A DNA stretch of 64,000 nt. Source: Pipra filicauda (Eukaryota > Chordata > Aves > Passeriformes > Pipridae). The translations under genes were made by a program, and so were the position numbers. The number at the start of each line of letters is the position of its first letter. Within the stretch, counting starts at the first letter, position 1. Under the pieces are notes generated by a model, which did not search any database, was not told where the DNA came from, and saw only the letters and a list, made by a program, of their open reading frames with translations. The stretch spans positions 154,400 through 218,399 of the forward strand of contig NW_024104769.1 of NCBI RefSeq assembly GCF_003945595.2, read 5' to 3'. This document shows, in pieces, positions 22,386 through 34,300 of the stretch.

Positions 22386-25300
22386 CTGGGAAGGGGGGAG
22401 AGAAGGCAGATGGGACCGGAGCCAGCAGCAGGGCAGAGCACTCTGCTTGCTGTAAAAGGGAGGTTACAGCAAGCCTGGCCCTGAACCCGCCGCTTGGCAA
22501 GAAGGGAGCACGTTTTGGGCATCAGGGAAAATGAAATGAACACTCCAAATCCAAAATAAATAGAGAAGGGAGATGCAGGGAACAGGAACTCGGTTTGGAG
22601 GAGCAAGGGAGGGACAACCCACAGGCAAGGAGCCATCCCTTTGGGAGGCAGGGAACAAGGGCAGCATCCAGGAATGGGCTCGGGGACCCCCAGCATTGGA
22701 GCCGGCAGGGACCTGCCCGAGCTCTGCCCACAGAGGGACAGAAGGGATGCTGTTGGGGACCGCGGGGTCCTCACACTCACTGGGTTGTTTTCTGGATTTC
22801 GAGGAGCCCTTGGATGACTTTTTGGGCTTCTTTATCCGCTGGTATTTCAGAGCTTCGAGCCTCTCAGGTGCAGCAGCGTCCCCGGGCGGAGATGGACGTT
22901 TTCTAGGAAGGAAAAGCAGACAGGCGCCGTCAGCAGCTCTTGGCCACACTCGGGCCTCTGGACGTCCCCGGTGGGGGATCGGTCAACCCCAGCCAGCTCT
23001 GCCGTGGAAAAGGAAGAAGTGAGAGACTCAGGGCTGAGGGAGCAGGGCCAGCCAGGTGTGCCGGAGCGCGGGATGAAAGGAGCGAGGCGTCCCCGCTGCC
23101 CCTACGTCTCCCCTCCACGTTTCCGAGCAGCGCCGTGACCCGGCCGGTCCCACCGGCCACGTCCAACACGGGCACCCCAGCTCACCTGCCACCTGCCTGC
23201 CATGCCAACACTGCTAAACAAAAAAGGACGGGGCAGATCCTATGTCCGATAAGGTATTTCTGGGAAGTGGTTGGAAACCCCTTGGGATGGAGAAAGAGAG
23301 AAAGAGACAGGCAGAAGCGGCACGGCAGCATCGAGACGGGCACCACGAGCCATCCGTGGCGGACAACACCGGCGCCACAAACAGCGGGGAGGCAGGATCC
23401 TGCTGGCCCTGCTCCCACAGCCAAAAAAAACCAGGGGCCACACGACAGACAGGGACACGAAGGGCACACACCGACAGAGCCGGGAGAGGTACCTCGTTCC
23501 CAGGTCCCTGTGAGAGGCGACAACAGAAACGCAACAGCACGGGAGCATCTGCTCCTGGAACACCAAGAGGCTGGGAGCTGGAGATGGAAACACTGACAAG
23601 GTTTTATTGCAAGGACAAGGAGGGGATTTGCAAAGGGGTGCTTCCTGCAGGAGAGCCAGCAGTTGCAAGGGATAGCTTTCCAGCTCTAGCCCCTGAGGAA
23701 CTCTTCTACAGGAACCAGCTCAAGGTGAAACAGTCTCCCCTTTGCAAAGGGATTTTTTACTTTATTTCCTTCACTGTACCTGTTTTTCCCATCCAAGGCC
23801 TGGAAAGCATGACTGCTGTAGAGAGCAGAGCATTAGAGGAAAACCTTTTCCTTAGGAGAGCGGGCAGTCTAGCTCTTATCTGTAACACATCACAGCATCC
23901 CCCCTCTTGCTGCTTTCCCATCTCCTTCCTCTGCTTCATTTTACTTCCATGACCCTCCAAGTTGCACCAACTTCTAATGGCACAGAGGGACAAGTCTGAG
24001 GCCACAGGTCAACCTGAGTCATCACCGAGCAACCTGTAGACAAGGTGTCCAGAGACAACAGGGGAGGCATCCACAAAGCACCTTTTATCGCAGTAAAGCC
24101 AATGCTTGAAGCCAGGATCCAGCGAGGAAAGGAAAACTTAAACCAGTGTGCCTTCGTCTTCAAAGGAGATGACTCTCTTCTGCTCTCACAGCTCGGTCAC
24201 CAGAGGTCAGTGACCAAACCTTCTCACAACAACCACGCAGAGGACAGTGCTGATGGCAGCTCCTGCATCTTCAGATGTCCGTGACTGGGGTAGGGATCAG
24301 CAAACCCTGCAAGTCACAGGCAGAAGGATGGGCAGGCAGAGGAGCTGCCTCAGGTGGCTGCAAGGAGGCAACATCAGCATGTCCAGACTCCTGCTTTGGC
24401 ACCAAAATGTTGTGGATGACGTCCTCCCAGTCTGTCAGCAAGGTGAGACCCACCCAGCATTGCAAGAACACTGTGGATGCCGGTGGGAGCAGCAGGAAAG
24501 GGACAAACACACGGACTGGAGCACAGACCCTGCACTCCTGGGCTGTGGGACAAGAGTACACCCACCCACAGAGAGTTTGGAGCTCCTCATCTCCCCCGGG
24601 TTCCAGGTAGAGGCTGTGCACCACCACGGAGCTGTGCATCTCCATGCACAGAGCACAACAGCAACACTCCACATCCAACATCCCAAGCGGTTCCAGAGCG
24701 GTGATACTTCAGCTGGAGTGCACAGGCAAAGAGCTCTCAAGGGATTTTTGCCCTTGGGGAGCAGAAGGGTGGGGTTTTTTTGAAGATGTCTGTGATTGCA
24801 AAGCTTCTGAGTTCTGCTGGCAGCGTTGGAGAGCACCCAGGGAAGTGCAGCGTGAGGTGACAAAGCAGCTGAGGCACAGCAGACGCAAGAGAAACCCAAA
24901 CACTGGGAATAGAAAAGCTCCTTTTCATGTTTCCCATTGCAACAGAAAAGTGAATGTGTGGAGAGCTCCCAGAGAGCCTCTGTTCCAGCTCCCAGAGAGC
25001 CTCTGTTCCAGCTCCCAGCAGAGCCTCTGTTCCAGCTCCCAGCAGAGCAGCACATCAGCTGAAGATGAAGCAACTCATTAGACATGCTGGTAGTCCTGCT
25101 GGCTGGATCCAGGCGAGAGCTTTCCCTCGTTGAGAAGACGACATTTGCAGTTGCAGAGCATAAACACCTTGCTCCCAAGTGCAACCAGCCTCTTATGAGA
25201 GAGGCTACACCACCCACTCCAGCCACTGAGCTGCACCAACATGGACAGCCACGCACATGCTGGCTCAGAGTAGGACCACAGCGACCCACAGGTCCGACAG

Positions 25301-28300
25301 CACGGGATTCCCTGCAGCAATTCCTGCTTGCATGGTCAATAACAGGGTTTCCCCCCTTTATATCCACCATTTCTATGATTTGCACACGAGGTACATTCAT
25401 GCAGGTGGCCTCAGCTGCTCCAGTCCATCATCCACGGAGCTCAGGTGTGCCAAGTCCTGGACACCGTCAGGCTCGGTGATCCTGCCACCATCCTGCCCAT
25501 CAGCACCTGCTTTCTACCACCTCTTCCCATGTATTTGCTGATATTATTCAAGCACAGCTCTTAGAAGGCTCTTGCTCTTCCCACTCCTTTTTCTTTCTAA
25601 GAAGATGCTACTGTGGCATGTTGACAAAATTAGACAGATTTACGCAGAGGATTATGAGGAAATTGCCTGAAGCTCATTTCCACTAGTTCTCCGTAATTGG
25701 ACTCGTATTTATACACACAAACATAAACAGTGAGTGTGCTGAACCCATGTGTCACCATAAATACTGTCTGACCTCTGGCAAGGAAGAGATACAGAGGAGG
25801 ACAGAATGATGCTACTCACCAGCCAAATTTTATCTGCTCTACCCACCCTTTCTTTCTTCAAAGGGCTCTGATTATTTCAAATTAATTTTCATTTTAAGCT
25901 CAGCCAAAAGCCTCTTCCTGCCCCCAGAGTTAACATTTTGGGCAGCTGCCCGTGCACGAGGGAGATCTTGAATACCAACAGACGAGAGGCTCAGAGAGGT
26001 GGGCAAAGCTCTTCTAGAAACTTCAGTGTAGAGCTGGGCAAAGGAGCTTTGAGAAGCCCATGTGAACTCCTGACACAAGCCTTCTGTGAGGCACCACAAA
26101 CACCTGGAGCAGCAGTTTTCCTCGAGTCTCCAAAGGAAAACCCTTCTGCATGAGCAAGGGTCTGAACTGCATGGACTGGGAGGTACTGGAGAGGCTGCAA
26201 AGGTACTGAGGGACCTCTGAGAGCCCCAGGACAGGAGCAGGTAGCCAGGGGAGAGGAAGTATCCAACCCAACACACATCTCAGCTGCTCTTCTTCAAATG
26301 TCCTTCCACATACAAAGCAAAGATGTAAGGGAGAAGATCCCTGAAGGCATCACCGATCTCTTTCCACCCAGAAAGGGAACCCATAGAAAGCGAGAGCGCA
26401 GGAGATTCAAGGGCACAGTACATATATTTAACCTTGTGGAGATCTCAACACACATTCCCTTTCTCCTTCTCTCCTCAAGACACTGACATCCAGAAATAGT
26501 TTGGGCATGTTAGAGAATCCTCTTGGACGAGGTAGAGCATCCACTCGGACCAGTTAGAGCATCCACTTGGACAGGAGCCCACTGTGTCTCGGCCTCCATG
26601 TGCTTCAACCCTTCATCCTCCTCAGATGAAGAGCTCAATTCTCCTACAGGAGGCTCCTGCAAGTCAGAATTCCCACTTTGCTCTGAGGCAGCTCTGGCTG
26701 CTGCCCCCATCCCGGAATGCTTGGGATCCTTCAGAGAGGTGCTAGAGAAACACAGCGGTGACGGCCCCTGGCCCCAGAGCTGCTGCTGCCAAGGCACAGC
26801 AATGAGGGAGGAAGAGGCTGAGGGAAGGAGCACACCTTCTACAGGTCTGTAGACACCACAACTCATCTACACAACGGACTTCACCACCATGCTGACGGAG
26901 AGGAGAGAGGGCGAGGGAAAAGGGGCCGGACTGGAGAGGAAGAGGGGGATACAGTCACGGGGAGAGGGAGGGGGGAGAGAGGAAGATAAATGAAAAACAG
27001 GAGTGAGAAAATATATAAGTAAACTAAAGAGACTAAAAAGAAAAATAAAATAATAGTAATAATAATAATAATAATAATACTTAAGAAAGAAAAGAGAAAC
27101 GCACTCAGACAAGCGGACTCACAACTTCTCCAAGCGGGAGGAGGCATGAAACACATGCAGAGGATCAGCACATGGACAGTCTTTAAAGGGGAACCTGTTT
27201 TCTTTCAAGCAGGGAGCGAGGGGTGCTGCTCCTCCCACACTCCTGGCACCGATGTCCCTTCATCACTCAACTCTACGCCACGGCCAAGCCCCCCAACTCC
27301 CAGCATTGGCAGTGCTGTCCTGGCAAAGGAGGCCGGCGGGGCCACCCAGGGCAGGCTGTGGTGCTGAGGGGCGGGGGAGCTTGGTGCCTTGTCTGTGGTT
27401 TTTGGGTTTCCCTCTGCAGGGAGACGACAGCCCCCTTTTCCCTGTCCGGAGATGCACGCTGCATCCTAAGAGGAGAAGATGGGAAAACTCCTGGTGCCGA
27501 CTCGGTAACAGCATTATTTATCCCTGCCCATCCATAAAAGCTACCTGAGCTTCACCTAACAAAAGCCACCACGCTGCAGCCACCACCGAGCTGAGCTCAC
27601 ACGCTGCCTCTCCCTCTCCTCCTCTCAGGTTTTATTACTGCAGCACAGAAATCTGGCTGGTCTGGTATAAAATCCCTGTGCTCTGCACACACTGACAATT
27701 TTATGACCCCAAACCATCAAGAAATTACTTGACTGGGCTCTTTACGGGATTCCTCACTTATTAACTGAGATTTATTCTTCTGGCTTCCCCTTTTTGGTGA
27801 TAATGACTCTGGAGTCGCTCCTGCAACTCCACCTCCCAGCAGCATCTTGGAGAAGGACACAGCAAGTGTCCTGCTGGGCACTACGATCCTGCTCCTCAAA
27901 ATCCATCAGCCCACAGCACCCAGCACAGGAGATGGGAGCCAGCCAGGATCTGTGCAAGAGCCACACCAAACCCAGATGTGAGCCTGGACTCAGCTCTGCT
28001 GTGCTAAAGCCACGTTCACTAGTGTCCCTGATGCTCCCAGAGTGGGGAAGTGCCACAGAAAAAAGAATAAACAGTCACGTCCTCACAGAAGGCTTCCCTA
28101 TTCCTTGAGAAGCCTGGCACAGCCCAGATCTCACCAAGGCTCGGTGCCAGCTTTGCTCCTCATGGGATACCCTGCTCTGCCATCAGCAGGGGAAGACAGA
28201 AGAGGGTGGCCAAGTGCTCAAGAGCTTTGGAGGCTGCAAGGCTCAGATGGGAGGGGTTTGAGCTCCTGCACAAAGCACACATCCTAACCCTGCTCCCATC

Positions 28301-31300
28301 ACCATGACCCAACACTCCTTCCTTACCTCTCCTGCTTTCCACACCTCAGGACAACCCTCCAGGTCAGCTAGAGGAATTTCCCTCTCCTGTAAACATCCCC
28401 CTGATTTCTCTGGGCATCCCATCTCTGTCGTGAGGCTCTTTTCCAGCCCAACAAGGCTCTGCAGGCTGTTGGAGAGTGCTGGCCAGGACCTTGACTCTTC
28501 CCATCCAAGGTAGCAAAGTTTAAGTTTTTGTAAGGCCAGTCCTAAGGAAGTTTGGCCATGGCCTGGCCCTAGAAATGCTCCTATCTGCAATCCCACCTCT
28601 CCTTTCATAACCAGCCTGGCTGACAGCCAAATAGGTCAGTGTTCCCAATCCTCAGGGTCACAAATTAGTATGATCCTGTCTGGATTTAGCAGTTTTAGAG
28701 ACATTCTCTGTTTCTAAGGCCTGAAAACTATCTCCAAATTACTCCATCCCAGTTCCAGGGATGCCCACGGCCATCTAGGAAACCAGTCTCATGAAGGCAG
28801 CCCAAGAGGAATTTTCTTGGGAGAGTCTTTCAAGATCCGCTTAGGGCTGTTTAATTACAGCTGGGTCAGAAGAAGTCTTGGAGATTTCTCCAACAAGAAT
28901 TTCAGGGAGGGAGGGATTTTACTACGACTACACTTGTGTTGGGAAGGATAAAACACCTCTCTGGCAGCCTGAAACCATAGTTATGCTGCTGCCAAGCATA
29001 CAGTCTATCTTGGGAGAAAGACTTCTCCCATTTTCCATGATTTAGGAGACTTGGGAAAAAGAAAATAGATCCAGGTACTGCTGGAAACTAAATTCTCCAT
29101 GTGCTGGACTGCAGCTGGAGACTGATTTTTGGAGCCCCACTCTGAGCTGTCTACAGTTGTTTGCTCCAGATGTGGCTGTTTTACCTGGTTCTAGGGGTTG
29201 GCCGTGGGCTCCTCCTGCTTTGGATCATCCAGGACAGCCCCACCTCAACATTCACCTTCCTAATACTACACAACCCTCGTGCACCCTGCCAGGGCCAAAG
29301 GTGCCACGTGCCACTGTCCTCCAAAAAAGGAAGGGCAGCCATGGGGAGACAACAGCTCGGCTCATCCCAAACCCCAAACCCCAAAGGCAGAGGAGCAGTG
29401 GCCTGCTGCTGGGAGGGGAAACCCAAAAGCCACAGAGACTGTGCGTCCAGAGGTGTTTCCTAGTGTTTTCGGATTCCTTATTCCCCTTTAAAGGAAGAGA
29501 TGGTATTGGAAAAGCCCCTTCCGTGTCCCCTCTCATGCCCCGCTCCCGGCCACCCTCCACAGCACCCACACCATCCTTTCGGACATGGATCACCCTTACC
29601 TATTGAGCTGAGGAGAAGCTTGTCTCGACAACACTGCCCAGATAGCTGAGATTAATCAAAAACAAAGCAGTTATCAACACCCGCAAGGAGCCGAGCTCCG
29701 CAACACATCAGCACGTCAACAACTCCAAAGGAAAAAGGAGGGAAAGAAACCAAACTGAAACACAAACGAAACGAGGCTGGAGAAGAAAGGGGGAAAGAAA
29801 CAGAAGAGAAAGGAAAAGAAGAAACGAAAACGATAATCAACGAAGCGAATGGATACACTGCATAAAAGCACGGACAACAGTGCTGCTTTAACACGGCTCT
29901 GTCCTGGAGCTGGGTCTCCTTGGGGTGCCCTGCCAGGAGACATGGACCTATGACTACATGCCTAACTGCATCACTCCGTAGCTGCGTTTTCCAGAGGCAC
30001 ACAGAAGTCATTTCAGGCTCGTTCAGCTCCTCTCCCTCCCCATCCTCTCTCCCCTGAGCCCTCCTGCCTTCCGTGCAGCGCCGGAGGGGTTTTCTAAGGC
30101 CATAACGCTTCCAGGTACCAGAGGGAGGGAGTGAAATGCGGAGGGCACTGCGGGGTGAAACGCTGCCTCCCCCCTCCCCAAAACACACGCCTCTCCTCCG
30201 AACGCCTCCGACCGCGCCGGCTCCGTGGGGCTGGGAGCCCCGGCCCCCGACTCCTCTGTGCCACAAGCCGGAGGAGGGGGCTCGACCCCACCAGACAACA
30301 AGCCAAAATGAAGCAAGACGAAAGGATGGGACGAAAGCACGGCTACGGGGTCTAAGGTGCTGTGAAAGACGGAGGGAAAGAGGAGAAATACAGAGAGAAA
30401 GAGAGAAAGGAGAGAGAGGAGAGAGAGAGAGAGAGAGAGAGACGCTTTTGCCTGGAGCAACCCTGGTACCTGGAAAACCAGCCGCTACTGTCTAGTGCAG
30501 CCACATCCCTCTTTAGGGCAGGATCTGAGCGTGCCGGCAGCCTCCCGATCTCCGCTGGGCTTAGTTTATTTTTATTTTTCCTCCTCTCCTGACATGCTGC
30601 TGGTGTGGCTAAGTCCTTGATCTCTCCCTGCCCGCGTCCTGGGGCTGCAGCATCCCTTTTGCAGGTGGGGCGGTGACCGTGATAGCTGTTTCTGTCATGC
30701 ATTAAAGCTCTCTAGACTCCGCGGGAAGGAAGAGGAGGAAGACAAGAGGCGCGGCGGCGGCGGCCCTAACGTTCGAAGAAAGCCAAGAGCCAGCAACTAG
30801 AAGAGGAAACAACCTCCAGTGACACCAGGACACTTACCTAAGCGAGCCGGGAGCCAGGCCTTTGCACGCCTGGTGGACGGCCCGTAGCCCGAGTCACAGC
30901 GCTCCCAGATTCCCAAGGGAGCGGCCAGGCTGGAGGCAAATGTGCCACCGGCACTGGGAATGTCGCCTCCCTAAAACCCAGCACTCCTGGGCAGCGGCCA
31001 TGCAACCCATGCCCACGGCACCAACCTCTGCCTAGCAAAGCCCGCGGGACGCCGTCTCCAAAAGGGATGCTGCAGCGTGCCCAGAGAGACCCTACGAGTT
31101 GGGATGGAGATGGCAGGGAGGGAGTCAGAGGGAGCGGGTGAGGCAGGGTGGGGGAAGCCAGGAAGGGGCCAGAGGGGCACCACGGGGCTCACACACTTAC
31201 CCCGTGGCGGCTACCGTGGTGGTGGATGTCGGCTCCGGTTGGAGAATCTCCTCGCCAGCCCTCCTCGGAGAGGGGATGTCTCCGAAAACATCCATGGTGT

Positions 31301-34300
31301 CCACGGGCAGGGAGGAGCCCTGGGAGTTGGAGAAGCCAGTGCCCACGGGGGTGAAGGCGGTGGTCGGTCGGAAGCTGGGGCTGTCCCCCCGGCTGCTGGG
31401 CGCGGGGGATCCCGTCGACGACGGCGTGGATTTGCGGGAGAAGCTGACGGCCGCGGGCGGCTGCAGCGTGATCTCCGACACCTCCGTCTGCTGGATGAGG
31501 CCCGGCCGGGGCCGGGCGCGGGCGGTCAGCTCCGGGGAGCTGTTGCGGGAGCTGAGGGGACTTTGGGTCAGAGGAGAAAGCCTTGAAGGTTGTAGCACCA
31601 CCTGATGTAAACTGGGCTCAGCCCTCCTGACCTGCCGAGGGCTGGGCCGAGGTCGGGGTTGGGGCTCGTACCACCTGGTGTCCAGGCTGAATGTGCTTGT
31701 GCCGCTGGGGCCGACGGGCTCGGACGGTTCGTGGTAAGGCAACACGGGTATGCCCATACCTTGGCTGGTATGTCTTAGCTGCCCTTGACATCCCATGGGT
31801 TGCATAGGTTTGTCCTGCCACTTGGTGGTAGCGGGCACGGAGGATTGACCCCTGCCCGGTGACTTGCCGGTCCAGCTCTTTGGTGCCTCCAGGGGCAGGA
31901 TGCCCGAGTAGGACGCGGGGACCACCTGGAGGGAGGAGGGGGGCGGCCCCCGAGGAAGGCAGCCGGTGGGCTGGGAGCCCTCAGCTGCCTCGCAGGGCTG
32001 GAGCTGGTGGGGGAACGGCGCGGGGGCCAGCTCCAGGCTGCCGAAGGGGAACTCGGCCCTGCCCCAGGGCTCGGGGGACCGGCCCCCCGTGGGGGTCTGG
32101 GCCAGGGGCAGCGTGCTGTTGGAGGCGTTCTCCCCGTTCTCCTCGGGGATGGTGGGGTGTCCGAAGGGCCCCTCGGGGGGCAGCGGCGGGGAGGACATGA
32201 CCGAGCTCAGCGGGCTGACTTCTGGCATGTAGAAGGGCGGCGGGTCCACCTCCCCGGGGCTGCTGCTGCTGAGGTAACCGTAAAACTGGTGGTGGAAAGC
32301 CCGGGGGGCCGGCGGGCGGGCCTGGCCCGTGGCCTGCAGGGCGCCGGGACCCTCCAGCGCCCGGTGGAACCGGGGGCTGTATGCTGGTGGCTGAAGGTAG
32401 GACTCCTGGCTGGAGGAGAGAGGGGTGAGCTGCGCTTTCAGGGCGGTCACGGAGGTGGGGACGACGGGGTCGTCGTTCTCCTCGTCCGACTGCCTGAACT
32501 CGGGGTACATGTCCGTCTCCTCCACGAAGGGGAAGCCCTCGATCCGCCGTGTCTTCAGGGAGGGCTCCATCTCCGCAGGGTCCATGACGAAGCGGCCGTC
32601 GGGCCCGCGGCTGATGAGCTCGATCGGGGTGGTGGCCTCGGCTTCGGCCTCCGCCTTGGAGACGCTGTACTTCTTGCTGCTGATGGCTCGTTTGGTCTTC
32701 TTGTAAAGGGAGAGCTCCTTCTCCTTAGTGGGGCTCAGCATCCGCTTGGCCTGCGGACCCTGGTCGTCAGAGGACTCCGAAGGGGGACGGAGCGTGCGGA
32801 TGCTCTCGGGACTCACCTTGCCTGAAGACAACCTGGACCACAGGGGAGAAAAACCGAGAGAGGGGACGGTCACCCGGAGGGGAAAGGAGGTCTTCTTGCC
32901 CAGAAGAACCACTGTCTGGATCCGGAAAACAAAGTGCTACCAGCCCTCACAAGAGGAACTGGGAGAAAGGGGCAGGGCCTAACCAGGATGGCAGAGTCTT
33001 GCCAGAAGCCGCGCACAACATCCCTGCTCCTAGGGAACGGAGCTCGGCACGCTCAGCATCCCCCCTGGGGCAGGTACTTCACACCAACACCTTGCAACAA
33101 GCTCCACCAACACCTTGCAACAAAGCTCCACAGCCCCACCGGGACAAAAGACAGATCCAGAGCTCACTTCCAACTCCTTCAAAGGCTTCCTGTGTTCACC
33201 TGAGCTATTCATGCCCAGGAAAGGCCCTGAGAGGAGCTACATCAAGTAAATGTCCCCTCTTGCAGAACTCAGCATCTCACTTGGAGATGCTGATGGATCA
33301 GCTCAGACCAACTGTTTCTCCCATTCTCAACACTCAGATTTGAGGCTGAGAGCCTCAAAAGGCAGAGAGCATCAGAAGAGTTCCCTCATCCCTATCCAGA
33401 AAGCCTTGGACAAACAGGATTGTGAGGCAAAAGGTAGCAGATCCAACAGAGACAGTGCAGGTTATTTCAGTGCAGTGGATGAACCAGAAAAAAAACAAGA
33501 TTCAGATCCACCAGCACCAGGACATTTTGCAATGGTCCAGGAGCCAAAGCATGAGGTGTCCACATCCCAGGCTCTCGCACTCCTGTTGGGAAGATGCTCC
33601 CACTGATTTGCAGCCACGCCTGCTTTTGATGGGCTCCGCAAGGAGCTGTGGCTACTGCAGCACCACGACCCACCACCTCTGGGCACAAGTGGAAAGAGGC
33701 TTCAGCAGGGGACTCTTGATGAGAAAAGATGTGTTTCCCAAGAAAAAACAGAGCCAACAGAGAATGACTCAAAAGTACTGAGCTGGCAGGGAGGACTCTA
33801 TGCAGCAGGCTAGTCCTCCCAAGGAGCCCCTTCATGCTGGTGTGCCACTGAGTTCCACCAGCCAACTCCAGCTTGGTCAATGTTTATAGATCCAACAGGG
33901 TCATCTCTTAGCTTAGTTTGCTGCATTCCCTGCTGCTTTCTGCTCCAAAGCCCATTTGTCTCTTGTGAACCGCTGTGCTCCCAAAAGTTCAGGGAACACC
34001 CAAAACAACTTGTCAGAAGCAACCAAGTAATGATGAGATATTTCCATCTGAGCTTTGCAATAACTGTAGGAAGGAGGCACCTTGAAGACCCACAGCCTGG
34101 TGCCGCAACTAAGACAGATACTTACGGGGACTCCAAACTCTTCCTGCAGTGGGTTATCGAGAGAGGAGGGTCTGGAAGAGAATAAAAAGGGGAAAGAAGA
34201 GAGAACGCTGAGGAGGCGCAACACGACAGACACAAGACAGACTCAACATCAAGACAACAAAAGACACTCAACAAGAGGCCAAGGTTTCATTGCTCCAGTG

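Larger units (their letters stand above)
22903..31200 (-). other. IGSF9B intron 18 (8.3 kb)
   Basis: The longest intron of the gene. It holds a tandem repeat at 24965, purine tracts at 26.9, 29.7 and 30.4 kb, and tandem poly(A) signals at 30565. Several open frames (for example 24435-25400 and 23242-23952) translate to low-complexity protein without splice support. No further exon was recognised. Confidence 0.7.

Noticed and set aside
24435..25400. 321-codon minus-strand frame in intron 18
   Set aside because: It includes a 23-bp tandem repeat giving N-R-G-S-type repeats, lacks IGSF9B resemblance, and is in an intron with consistent flanking splice phases.
25600..25810. Possible solo LTR in intron 18
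   Set aside because: No matched TG..CA ends, target duplication or primer-binding site could be seen.
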